Positions 1-7,220 of a stretch of DNA of 9,835 bases are shown piece by piece. Within the stretch, counting starts at the first letter, position 1. Every line of letters starts with the position of its first letter. The notes under the pieces are model-generated. The model saw only the letters and a list, made by a program, of their open reading frames with translations, did no database searches and was not told the DNA's origin. The position numbers and the translations under genes are program-made. Source of the stretch: Flavobacteriaceae bacterium. GTDB taxonomy: Bacteria; Bacteroidota; Bacteroidia; Flavobacteriales; Flavobacteriaceae. Where the stretch lies: NCBI GenBank assembly GCA_013003145.1, contig JABDLH010000145.1:1-9835 (forward strand). The letters are read 5' to 3'.

Positions 1-662
1 TTTTCCCCGTCCAGTTCTTCAAAGCTGTAAGATCGTAAAACAGAATCGAGGTTCATTTCTGCCAGGAGTTCAAATACGGTTCTCCTGATCCCGGTTACCG
101 AGGCATAGGTCTCCAGGCATCCCTTTAGACCACAATTACATTGCCTGCCTCCTGTTTGCACACTAACATGACCGATCTCCGCGGCAACTCCATGCTGACC
201 TATAAGTAATTTCCCGTCTATGATGATTCCACTTCCCAAGCCGGTTCCTAAAGTTAGGGTGACAAAATTATTCATACCGCGGGCAGCACCATAGAGCATT
301 TCGCCAAGTGCAGATGCATTGGCATCGTTGGCGATGACTACAGGAAGCTGAAAGGTCTCCTTTATGATAGAAGCCAAAGGTGTTATATAATCCCAATCCA
401 GGTTGGGTGGATTTTCGATGCAGCCGCTCATCGGGTTAGCATTGGGAGCCCCAACCCCAATATATACGATATGATCCTCAGAATTCAGACTGCCCTTCAG
501 GCTATTCACTACTTCCTCCAGGCGGGTTAAAAAATGACTGAAAGGCAATGAGGCCCTGGTCCGGAAGATTTTTTTGTTCCGGATAGTACCATCCTTGCTC
601 ACCATGCCTACTTTGGTCAGAGAGCCTCCAATATCAATACCCAGCACTAATTCCGTTGCCAT
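1..662 (-). CDS. ROK-family sugar kinase (glucokinase-like), C-terminus cut by window edge
   Basis: ROK-family ATP-dependent sugar kinase; cytoplasmic, expected to phosphorylate glucose or a related hexose or N-acetyl sugar. The first 220 residues are visible. Near the N-terminus is the phosphate-binding motif DIGGSLTK (residues 10-17). The catalytic aspartate lies in ANDANA (D113). A glycine-rich GTGLGSG segment spans 139-145. The ROK zinc signature has EIGH (162-165) followed by CNCGLKGCLE (175-184), so the His and three Cys ligands are intact. ROK kinases are usually about 290-320 residues, so roughly a quarter to a third is missing beyond position 1. The ATG at 660-662 is supported by an in-frame TGA about 18 bases upstream. 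There is no N-terminal helix-turn-helix, so this is a kinase and not a NagC/XylR-type repressor. The exact sugar cannot be told. A 188-bp gap to the preceding gene suggests its own promoter, though no convincing one was seen. Confidence 0.93.
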   Translation of the reverse strand, partial: MATELVLGIDIGGSLTKVGMVSKDGTIRNKKIFRTRASLPFSHFLTRLEEVVNSLKGSLNSEDHIVYIGVGAPNANPMSGCIENPPNLDWDYITPLASIIKETFQLPVVIANDANASALGEMLYGAARGMNNFVTLTLGTGLGSGIIIDGKLLIGQHGVAAEIGHVSVQTGGRQCNCGLKGCLETYASVTGIRRTVFELLAEMNLDSVLRSYSFEELDGE

Positions 663-850
663 AGTACAAAACAACCTTATTCACAGCAGAATTTCACTGA
701 TGCTTATCATGATCACGCCTTGGAACATGGATAAGCGCAACTGCTCTGAACCGCAACCCCTCATGTACCACTCGGGATATCAATATGCTGTAAGGTGTAA
801 GCAATCAAACGATCTTTAAGATGCGGCTGGATTTTTTGTTGAAGGGAGAA

Positions 851-1099
851 TTAGTTGAAGTAGAGTTCTTTAAAATACCGGAGGTGATTCCCGGGTATGA
901 TCATTATCCAGATCTCATGGGGGGAAAGAATGTTTTTGGCCACCAGTCGCCTGCCATCCAGATAACTTTTGTAGGTCAGGAAGTAAACCAATATCATACC
1001 GGCCAACAGTTCGGAACTCAGTTCAAAATGCTCGTATACCCAAAAGATCAGGCCTAATGGCGCCAATAAAAGCAGGTAATGGATAAATACATTTTTCAC
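851..1099 (-). CDS. Small two-helix membrane protein, unknown function
   Basis: An 82-residue hydrophobic protein with two predicted membrane segments, at about residues 6-23 and 31-45. A short basic, polar C-terminal tail follows. I do not recognise the family. The likely start is a GTG at 1097-1099, because the next in-frame ATG (residue 35) would delete the first helix. It lies 9 bp downstream of the preceding membrane-protein gene and in the same reading frame, so the two are almost certainly co-transcribed. The shared operon and membrane character suggest the products may act together, but this is inference. An alternative is that the short frame is not translated; the hydrophobic pattern and tight spacing argue against that. 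Confidence 0.6.
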   Translation of the reverse strand: MKNVFIHYLLLLAPLGLIFWVYEHFELSSELLAGMILVYFLTYKSYLDGRRLVAKNILSPHEIWIMIIPGNHLRYFKELYFN

Positions 1100-1108
1100 G
1101 ATACAGGT

Positions 1109-1495
1109 TTAGCTGTTTTCCAGGTCAAGCTGGGCCAGCACACATTCCAGTTCCTCAAGGGAGTCGGCATCGATGATCTGTGTGTCTATGGTGAGCTTGG
1201 TTGTCTCTGTCATGAGGGTATAGTCACCCGCAAATTTGCGGATATGTTTAATATCGGAAAGGAGGAGTCTTTGGGAGAAGAGCAGGTTCTTGTATAAATA
1301 GCCCTGTTTGATCGTGAGGTAGGCTTTTCTGCGGGAGTAGTAATAATGTGAAAGCGAAATAAGGGCCAGCGATAGCCATAAGTAGCCCAAAAGCTGATCA
1401 ATTCCTTGCAGCATACGCCAACTACCCAATAAAAGGAATAGAATCCCTAACAACAGGTAATTGCGCAAATGCTTTTGTTTATAACTGACTTTCAT
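1109..1495 (-). CDS. Small membrane protein with PH-like C-terminal domain, unknown function
   Basis: With the ATG at 1493-1495 the protein has 128 residues. A basic start (KVSYKQKH) is followed by two close membrane segments at about residues 12-30 and 35-53, with an SRRK positive patch after the second. The remaining 70 or so residues alternate hydrophobic and polar positions, as in the small PH-like beta domains of bacterial two-helix membrane proteins. They end in an amphipathic helix (LEELECVLAQL). The frame can be extended to a GTG at 1514-1516, adding seven residues; I prefer the ATG because the basic start then sits directly before the first helix. No catalytic motif is visible, so I infer a membrane-associated accessory or sensing role only weakly. 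A promoter-like sequence lies just upstream, inside an inverted repeat, and the 82-residue membrane protein gene follows. Confidence 0.65.
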   Translation of the reverse strand: MKVSYKQKHLRNYLLLGILFLLLGSWRMLQGIDQLLGYLWLSLALISLSHYYYSRRKAYLTIKQGYLYKNLLFSQRLLLSDIKHIRKFAGDYTLMTETTKLTIDTQIIDADSLEELECVLAQLDLENS

Positions 1496-1554
1496 CACCA
1501 ATAGATGCTTTTTCACAAAAAAATTGGTGGTAAGTTCTGGCCTGGAGAGAGGGG

Positions 1555-1633
1555 AGTGCTGTTAATATATAGATTATTTACGAAAAAAATATGCATTAAG
1601 GCGATTTTTTTTCAACAACATCTTAACAGCACT
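1555..1633. repeat. 11-bp perfect inverted repeat with nested A/T-tract repeat
   Basis: AGTGCTGTTAA at 1555-1565 is repeated in perfect inverted orientation as TTAACAGCACT at 1623-1633, with 57 bp between. Nearly concentric inside is a second inverted pair, GAAAAAAAT (1582-1590) and ATTTTTTTTC (1604-1613). The whole lies in the 157-bp gap between the cupin gene and the membrane-protein pair. It could be a pair of operators, a cruciform or RNA stem, a tiny non-autonomous element, or the arms of an invertible promoter. No target-site duplication is seen around it. Confidence 0.7.
1584..1618 (-). promoter_or_regulatory. Candidate Bacteroidota-type promoter for the two membrane-protein genes
   Basis: Read on the minus strand, TTGTTG (1618-1613) resembles the -33 element of Bacteroidota promoters. 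After 21 bases comes TATTTTTT (1591-1584), seven of eight matches to TAnnTTTG. Transcription would start near 1577-1580, leaving a leader of about 80 bases before the ATG at 1495. Both arms of the 11-bp inverted repeat flank it. The A/T-rich context makes a chance match possible. Confidence 0.4.
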
Positions 1634-1673
1634 GCTTTTGCTCTGGTTTAAACTTATTAATGGGGATATATTT

Positions 1674-2237
1674 TTACCCTATCTCTAATGGCGGTCCAAC
1701 AACTTCCATTTCGTGATCCAGGAAGATCTTTGCGATCTCATCTTTTCCGGGTTCGTGATCCAATCCTGAGAGGGTCAGGAAAAACTGTTCCATTTTCCCG
1801 GCCGGTTGAAAGATAACCGTCATCCTGCCTTTCCTGGATAGCTGTGTCCAGGCGTGAGGAACATTCATCGGCAGAAAAATACTGTCTCCTTTTCCCAGGC
1901 GGAATTTCTTTTCTCCGACGCGGAAGGCATAGTTTCCATCCAGCACATAGAACACTTCATCCTGTTTATAGTGCACGTGCAAAGGGGTGCCGAACCCGGG
2001 TGAACGGGAGATCTGCTCAAATATGGTCATTCCTCCCAGGCTGTCACTGCCCGAGACTTTCATATCCATCAGGTTGCGGTTCACTCCCTTTAACGGGATG
2101 TGGCCGTGATGACGTCCTTCCCCTGCTGTAACCGTGAAACCTTCACGGTTTTGTAATGAAGAACTTCCACCCGTTTTAAACAGGTAGGGTAATAGCGGAA
2201 ATGCGGCGCAGGATGCCAGGAATTGATCTCTTGTCAT
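1674..2237 (-). CDS. Cupin-domain protein, possibly exported
   Basis: A 187-residue single-domain cupin. Motif 1 reads PLHVHYKQDEVFYVLDG (about residues 80-96), supplying the HxH pair and the glutamate expected to bind a metal. Motif 2 follows as GDSIFLPMNVPHAW (about 117-130), giving the fourth ligand histidine. The first 20 or so residues (TRDQFLASCAAFPLLPYLF) are hydrophobic and resemble a degenerate export signal. There is no twin arginine, and the LASC stretch lies too close to the start to be a normal lipobox. The ATG at 2235-2237 is supported by an in-frame TAA shortly upstream. The gene follows the GMC oxidoreductase by 66 bp and probably belongs to the same transcript. Cupins of this type can be dioxygenases, isomerases or plain binding proteins; the substrate is unknown. 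Confidence 0.85.
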   Translation of the reverse strand: MTRDQFLASCAAFPLLPYLFKTGGSSSLQNREGFTVTAGEGRHHGHIPLKGVNRNLMDMKVSGSDSLGGMTIFEQISRSPGFGTPLHVHYKQDEVFYVLDGNYAFRVGEKKFRLGKGDSIFLPMNVPHAWTQLSRKGRMTVIFQPAGKMEQFFLTLSGLDHEPGKDEIAKIFLDHEMEVVGPPLEIG

Positions 2238-2303
2238 AAGAAAATGGATTAAAGGTTAATAACGGTCGCTATGCTAAAAATTCGGGATGCTTTATTAAGG
2301 CAA

Positions 2304-3848
2304 CTATACGGGCCTTTTCAGCAGGGTTTTCACCCGGTCTGATAAGCGCAGGCTCAATGCCGTTAAGGTGAGGGTAGGATTAGGAGCTCCTGAGGTCGGG
2401 TAGCAGGCTGCCCCGGCAATATGCAAGTTTGGGATTCCGTGAACCTGACAATTTGCATCCACAACGCCTTTTTTAGGGTCGGTACTCATCCTGGTCGTCC
2501 CCATATGATGCCATCCTCCATTAGTGGTATCCGGGAAAGTACTGTCATTTTTATCTCTCAGGAATTCACGTAGTTGAACCCTGCCGATCCCGCTAAGTCC
2601 TGCTTGTTGACCAACCAATTCAGCAATACGTCTTACACTCCTTTTATCCAGCCCGGTCAGGGCCCAGTGAAGATTAGTCTTGGGAACACCGAGCTCATCT
2701 TTTTCCCGGATCAGGCTTAACCTCGATTCCGGGTTCGGGCTTTGTTCAATCCGGATATTCAATTCAAATGCCCGTTCTATGGCGCCTTTTTCTTCTTTTC
2801 CTGCCAGCTGGGCTTCATCCCAACTCCTGAACATATTGTCAATGCTTTTGCGAGGATCTTCATTCTGCCAGGTATCCATTCGGGCCTTGGTGTGCTTGCC
2901 GAATACTAATGGGCGTAGCGATAGCGTACCGTTGAGAATGCCTTCTTTTTCCTGTGCAGCGCCTGAAATGGCTAGCTCAGCAGCTGCTTTGGTCTTACCG
3001 TATTGCCAGGAATACAGGTCTGTAGGGAATGGTGCTGCCATCCAGAGATCGGCCACCGGTACCTCCAGGTGCTCCATAAAGAAACGACCCACTTTATCAT
3101 GTTCGTTTCCCAGGCCTTGGGTATGCTGAGTATTCGAGGCTAATAAAAGCCTGGTATTCTGAAGTGTTCCGCAGGCAAGTATATAATGCTTCGCCTTAAC
3201 ACGGTGTGTTTTGCCGGCATGATTTTTTACCTGTATATGATCCACTTCGGCAGATCCTTCCCTTAAACGAATTGATGTGGCATTAGCATAAGTGAGCAAT
3301 TCTATGTTCTTTGCTTTTACCAGTTCCTCCTTGTACAGCGGCCCGAACCTGGCGGTACTGAATTGCCACATTTTGTTCCAAACCACTTTATCGTCGAAGG
3401 GGAGGGGATTCAGGTTGGGCAATTCTTTCTTCCAGAAATCAAAGGCGTAATTATAGGGCCCCAGCTGCAGGGGTTGGTGAGCTTTGGCATAATAAGGGTC
3501 CAGGTCCTCCCTGCTGATCGGCCATCCACTGTGGGGAACCCAGCTGCGTTCCATAAAATCAATAGGATCAAATGGGGAACACATCCCGGCCCAATGCCCC
3601 GTTGCTCCTCCGAAATAATGTAATCGTGTGGATCGCAATGGAAAATAGCGCTGCCCGCTGGTCGTACCTGACATCAGGTCTTGTACCTGGTCGTCATATT
3701 CAAAGCCTCCTCCTTCCAGCAGTATTACCTTATATGGACTGTCCTTCCAATCCAGGGCAATACTGATCCCTGCTGCACCTGCACCGACAATACAGATGTC
3801 ACCTTGTACCAGGCTGTTGTTTTCCAGGAACCTGCTGTCTGTGTGCAT
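2304..3848 (-). CDS. GMC-family FAD-dependent oxidoreductase (sugar/alcohol dehydrogenase-like large subunit)
   Basis: A 514-residue flavoprotein of the glucose-methanol-choline family. The N-terminal FAD-binding fold is clear: DICIVGAGAAG (17-27) gives GxGxxG, and E45 in ILLEGGG is the acidic residue that holds the adenosine ribose. A GMC segment, FGGATGHWAG, lies at about 79-88. The C-terminal GMC domain carries GGWHHMGTTRM with the catalytic histidine at about 447-448. It ends in PNPTLTLTALSLRLSD, where N490 is the expected catalytic partner. The protein starts almost directly at the FAD fold and has no signal peptide. The small-subunit gene upstream, with a Tat signal, ends 2 bp before this ATG. 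By analogy with gluconate and fructose dehydrogenases, the pair probably forms a periplasmic complex. The substrate, probably a sugar or polyol, cannot be deduced. Confidence 0.93.
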   Translation of the reverse strand: MHTDSRFLENNSLVQGDICIVGAGAAGISIALDWKDSPYKVILLEGGGFEYDDQVQDLMSGTTSGQRYFPLRSTRLHYFGGATGHWAGMCSPFDPIDFMERSWVPHSGWPISREDLDPYYAKAHQPLQLGPYNYAFDFWKKELPNLNPLPFDDKVVWNKMWQFSTARFGPLYKEELVKAKNIELLTYANATSIRLREGSAEVDHIQVKNHAGKTHRVKAKHYILACGTLQNTRLLLASNTQHTQGLGNEHDKVGRFFMEHLEVPVADLWMAAPFPTDLYSWQYGKTKAAAELAISGAAQEKEGILNGTLSLRPLVFGKHTKARMDTWQNEDPRKSIDNMFRSWDEAQLAGKEEKGAIERAFELNIRIEQSPNPESRLSLIREKDELGVPKTNLHWALTGLDKRSVRRIAELVGQQAGLSGIGRVQLREFLRDKNDSTFPDTTNGGWHHMGTTRMSTDPKKGVVDANCQVHGIPNLHIAGAACYPTSGAPNPTLTLTALSLRLSDRVKTLLKRPV

Positions 3849-3850
3849 CG

Positions 3851-4237
3851 CTATGGTATTGGATTATCTATGGAAAATAACGCACATTGGCGTGCTTCGG
3901 TGACGGAGAGCATCCAGCCGTCGATCATTACGATCCGGTTCTCCCTGTAATCTTCCTGTACTTGCTGTTCCATGGCAAGAGCCAGTGCTTTTTCATCTTC
4001 CGGCTTATCACCGGTAAGTAATCTGAGGAGCTTTCTTCTTCGATCTTCCTCCGGGTACAGCTCCCGGTAGCGCATCCCTATTTGCTGAAGTTCCGGGCCA
4101 TCCTCCCATATCCTGTATAATACTGTTGCCTTACCAAGAGAAGGGTCATAGGTTGCTCCTTTAAAATAGAACCAGGTCGGGACGGTCAGCGCCGCTATCC
4201 CTGCAGCACCTACCATTAAAGCTTTTCTTCGATCCAT
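3851..4237 (-). CDS. Tat-signal small subunit of GMC dehydrogenase (gluconate 2-dehydrogenase subunit 3-like)
   Basis: A 128-residue protein opening with a twin-arginine export signal: DRRKALMVG (2-10, RR at 3-4) followed by a hydrophobic AAGIAALTVP stretch. The mature part is mostly helical and charged (RYRELYPEEDRRRKLLRLL). It ends with GWMLSVTEARQCAL, which resembles the W-x-x-S-x-x-E-A-R-x-C-A-L ending of small subunits paired with GMC oxidoreductases. No cofactor motif is visible. Its role would be to assemble with the signal-less GMC subunit in the cytoplasm and carry it folded through the Tat pore. The gene precedes the GMC gene by 2 bp (TAG, two bases, ATG), so translation is probably coupled. 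The family assignment rests on context and the C-terminal pattern, and is less certain than the Tat signal. Confidence 0.8.
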   Translation of the reverse strand: MDRRKALMVGAAGIAALTVPTWFYFKGATYDPSLGKATVLYRIWEDGPELQQIGMRYRELYPEEDRRRKLLRLLTGDKPEDEKALALAMEQQVQEDYRENRIVMIDGWMLSVTEARQCALFSIDNPIP

Positions 4238-4426
4238 AATAATGCTATTGCTGTCTTTCTGAAGAAGACTGTTTAAGCTTGGATTAGGGGGAGAACTTCT
4301 ACCTGGGAAAACAAGAGAAAGGACCCTGCTAAAGGCATCTATTACTTTCTTATAGGTTGATAATCACTATTAAAGATAATGAAATAAGTGTCTCCCTGCC
4401 TAAAAAAGATATGAGCAATACCAAGT

Positions 4427-4459
4427 AAAAAAAGTGAGCAAAAATTGGGATACTTGCTC
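4427..4459 (-). terminator. Probable Rho-independent terminator after the lipoprotein gene
   Basis: On the minus strand, GAGCAA (4459-4454) pairs with TTGCTC (4441-4436) across a 12-base loop. Two bases later comes a run of seven T (4433-4427). It begins 32 bp after the stop of the lipoprotein gene. The stem is short and only half GC, so termination strength is uncertain. The rest of the 254-bp gap (4238-4491) shows nothing else clear. It should hold the promoter of the oxidoreductase cassette, but no good TAnnTTTG box was found there. Confidence 0.45.
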
Positions 4460-4491
4460 TTGCCCTGTGGAAGCTTAAACAAAAACGGAAC

Positions 4492-5790
4492 TCAGAAACA
4501 CGGGCTGGTACGATTTGTTCTTTCTCCTGTACTGCGTTTTTGATCCATGGAAAATTTTTGCTCTGCAACTGTGGTTTGCAACTGGTAATAAGCATGACTC
4601 CAGTTATCCGTTGAGGTTAGGCGAAAAGTGCCGACGGGGTAACCATCTTTAAAAATTTCATAAAAATGATCCTCTGATGGCCGGTCTGCTGTTACTGTAA
4701 TCCTCTCCTCTTTTTTCACTAAAATTTGTCTGGCAGTGCTTCCTTTAAATTCTGCCCAGAGTGCGGTGTCGTTTTCATCATAGGCCAACATCAGCATCTC
4801 TTCGGAACTTTCACCTGCATGGTAGCAGATGTAATAGGAGTGTTTTGGTGAATGTTGCTCCAGGGATTCCATTTTGTGAAGACCAAAGTTATTTTCCGGT
4901 CCATGGTTGATATCGATAACTCTGAGGTAGATCATCAATTCAGAACCTTCTATTAATCCGTAGTAGATATAATTCTTGTTGTTGTGCTTGCTGTCAATAG
5001 AGAAAACTGCCGCTTTTGGGATGCCCAGGTCTTTGTATTCCTCTTTTGGAATTAATTCCACGGCAGCCCCTTCATTAATCCAGACCGGGTATTTCCAGGA
5101 TTCCGAAGTAAGAAAAATATCCTTCCTTGGATCTGAACTATCAGGGTTTTCATTTGTACTGACTATAAAGGAGAAATCGTAATCGTTTTCCACAGCTTCT
5201 TCCAGGGAGGCCAGTTCTACCCGCAGATCTTCCTGCAGGGCATCGGGGTCGGGGATAAGGTCTGTTTCAAAATCAGTTTTCATCTGCCCCGGTTCGGGCT
5301 GTATAAGGCTGTCTGTACGAACATAGGACTTCGGTGGTTGTTGAGATAAAACATATATCGTTTCTGTGGCGATATAAATTACACTTTCCCCTGATGGATC
5401 GTACTGGGGGTAATATTCAAAAATATGAACCTGCTCCGGGCTGTCCATGTTAAACAGGAAATATTGATTGTGTACTCCGTACTCATGGCAGTCGGTAGAG
5501 TCGGTCACGATCCGGAGGGAATCTTTTCGGTATTCGCGCAGCCTGGTAGTGCAATCACCTGCCTCATTTCCTAGGACCTGGGTAAGATCAAAAGAAGATA
5601 ATTCCATCCCGAATGGGAACAGTGTGGGGTGTGGTTGCCTGGCAGGAGCAGCCATGACAATTTGAAGGGAATCAATCGGCCGGGTGCTTGCTTCTTCTTC
5701 CGTGCCTGGGGTTCGCTGCTTGCAGTTGATACAGGTCAATATAAGGACCAAGAGTAATAAACCCGGGAGGTTTTTGGCTGAAGTAAACAT
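4492..5790 (-). CDS. Probable lipoprotein, unknown function
   Basis: A 432-residue protein I do not recognise. The N-terminus has a lysine, then a strong hydrophobic core (GLLLLVLILT, 10-19) and Cys at 20 and 23. This fits a Bacteroidota lipoprotein signal, with C20 the better candidate, although neither matches the classical lipobox exactly. A Pro/Ser/Glu-rich linker follows to about residue 55. The rest is rich in aromatic and acidic residues with an alternating strand-like pattern, suggesting a mainly beta secreted domain. Two further cysteines, C80 and C101, could form a disulfide. No enzymatic motif is visible. The gene lies 24 bp after the DUF2254 gene, so it is probably co-transcribed. 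It would sit on a membrane facing the periplasm or the cell surface. The only other frame over this gene's 3' end is an overlapping shadow. Confidence 0.75.
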   Translation of the reverse strand: MFTSAKNLPGLLLLVLILTCINCKQRTPGTEEEASTRPIDSLQIVMAAPARQPHPTLFPFGMELSSFDLTQVLGNEAGDCTTRLREYRKDSLRIVTDSTDCHEYGVHNQYFLFNMDSPEQVHIFEYYPQYDPSGESVIYIATETIYVLSQQPPKSYVRTDSLIQPEPGQMKTDFETDLIPDPDALQEDLRVELASLEEAVENDYDFSFIVSTNENPDSSDPRKDIFLTSESWKYPVWINEGAAVELIPKEEYKDLGIPKAAVFSIDSKHNNKNYIYYGLIEGSELMIYLRVIDINHGPENNFGLHKMESLEQHSPKHSYYICYHAGESSEEMLMLAYDENDTALWAEFKGSTARQILVKKEERITVTADRPSEDHFYEIFKDGYPVGTFRLTSTDNWSHAYYQLQTTVAEQKFSMDQKRSTGERTNRTSPCF

Positions 5791-5814
5791 TTATATTTCT
5801 GAAAGTTAGGATCG

Positions 5815-7143
5815 CTATTTCTGCACTGCGAAATTGCTTCTTTCCATCAAATCCTGCAAGTCATTTTTTTCATCAAAATGTTTTTCCGCAGCGCGTATAA
5901 CCATCCTGGCATGGTGCTCTACAGCCTTGCGCTGATTCTTGTCCTGGGCAAAATTGTGAATGGTTTGCAGGGCCTCCATTAGCCGGATCATAACCGAGGG
6001 ACTACCGCCTGCAAACTGCCTGAGCTGGTTAAAGGCTGCATTCAGCATCCCTTCAAAAGTCAGGGAGTCGGCCACCACTCGCAGCACATTATCTTTGTCA
6101 TAGCGATAAGGCGATGGAAACTGTACCCGGGTGAGGTAACAAAGGGTGCTACAAAGATTGTCAATGCAGGCAATGGCGGTAAAAGGATCATTGATCCCCG
6201 GGGATAAGGCCCGGGCTGCGATCTCTACCATCTGGTGGATAGAGAATTCAGCATCCTGTTGGGTAGTGCGGGACTCCCCGCATATAAAAGCATCATGAAT
6301 TTGATCTAATTCCCCGGGTGCCCTGGGTGCCAGAGCATAAGCCTCACCGATATTCTGGTTCTCAACGATAAATGCACCCGGCCTTACTTTCAGGAATAGG
6401 AGGACGTCCAGTTCGCTTGCGGTTTCGGAAACAAGCTGCTCATCCACATATTGCAGGTAACCTCCTTTTTGTGCCAGGATTGCAGTCTTATGCTGGTACT
6501 TATTTTTGAGGGCTTCGAGGTCAGGGGAGGATTTCTCGCTGTTATCTCCCAGTTTATCGGGGAAGAGGGTTTTCATGTTGCGCGACAGGGAAGTTGAAAT
6601 ATCGGCAATTACCTGGTCTGCCTGTATGCTCATGGCGATATGATGGATGAAAACGATGAGCAATATGATATTGGCCACGGTCGCCAGGATAGCCGCGAAT
6701 ACAGAGATGGTGGGGATAAAATCCAGGGCATCATTCTGGGAAACGGAATTCAGAACCAGGAGACAGTACACATAGGTCGCTATATATGCCCCAAGCACAA
6801 CCTGGTTAAGTCGGTCATGCATAAAATTATTAAGCAGCCTTGGGCCAAATTGGGAGGAGGCGAGGGTCAATGCTACCAGGGTAATTGAAAATACAGTCCC
6901 CGCTACACCAATCATGGCTCCGGAGATGGTAGACAGTACACTTCTGGCAGAATCTGCGCTGCCCGAAAAGACCAGTTGTACCCACTCTCCGGGTTGATAG
7001 TTTATAAGGTTATCCAGGTACAATAAGCCGATGGCCATTCCAATAGCCAAAATGACGATAAGGATGGGAATGAACCAAAAGGTAGATACCAGTTTTCCCC
7101 AAAGAAATTGCAGTTTATTCATAGCCGGCTGATCTTGGGACAT
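5815..7143 (-). CDS. DUF2254-family integral membrane protein
   Basis: A 442-residue protein matching the DUF2254 family in length and layout. Four membrane segments lie in the first 175 residues, at about 23-43, 70-96, 113-133 and 143-173. The loop between the first two carries a QPGEW stretch. The conserved SQFGPR motif follows the second segment (97-102). A cytoplasmic domain of about 270 residues contains the family signature EIAARALSPGINDPFTA (307-323). The family's biochemical role is not established. The start is the ATG at 7141-7143; an ATG at residue 8 is an alternative and would not affect the membrane domain. Upstream, 77 bp away, is the DUF3050 gene; downstream, 24 bp away, is the lipoprotein gene. 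A weak 5-bp hairpin in the 77-bp gap has no T-run, so read-through from DUF3050 is likely. Confidence 0.9.
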   Translation of the reverse strand: MSQDQPAMNKLQFLWGKLVSTFWFIPILIVILAIGMAIGLLYLDNLINYQPGEWVQLVFSGSADSARSVLSTISGAMIGVAGTVFSITLVALTLASSQFGPRLLNNFMHDRLNQVVLGAYIATYVYCLLVLNSVSQNDALDFIPTISVFAAILATVANIILLIVFIHHIAMSIQADQVIADISTSLSRNMKTLFPDKLGDNSEKSSPDLEALKNKYQHKTAILAQKGGYLQYVDEQLVSETASELDVLLFLKVRPGAFIVENQNIGEAYALAPRAPGELDQIHDAFICGESRTTQQDAEFSIHQMVEIAARALSPGINDPFTAIACIDNLCSTLCYLTRVQFPSPYRYDKDNVLRVVADSLTFEGMLNAAFNQLRQFAGGSPSVMIRLMEALQTIHNFAQDKNQRKAVEHHARMVIRAAEKHFDEKNDLQDLMERSNFAVQK

Positions 7144-7220
7144 TTTTTATTGAGCAAGTCCTCAAGGACTACCTAAGGTATGCAATTCATCGGTTACCTC
7201 TTGTTGAATGAAGAGATATT

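Noticed and set aside
663..850. Gap before the ROK kinase gene examined for tRNA, small RNA, promoter and small genes
   Set aside because: There is no tRNA T-loop pattern, no hairpin with T-run and no good TAnnTTTG box at proper distance. A near match (TAAGGTTG) sits too close to the ATG to be a promoter.
2680..3129. A 149-codon plus-strand frame inside the GMC gene
   Set aside because: It is antisense to a gene with intact family motifs. It is a serine- and arginine-rich shadow without recognisable domain structure.
4350..4595. An 81-codon minus-strand frame overlapping the 3' end of the lipoprotein gene
   Set aside because: Its first half is the lipoprotein gene in another frame. Its remainder runs through the terminator-like hairpin and A/T-rich gap, and it has no domain-like pattern.
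7157..7170. Hairpin AGTCC-TCAA-GGACT between the DUF3050 and DUF2254 genes
   Set aside because: The stem is only 5 bp and no T-run follows on either strand; it is too weak to call a terminator.
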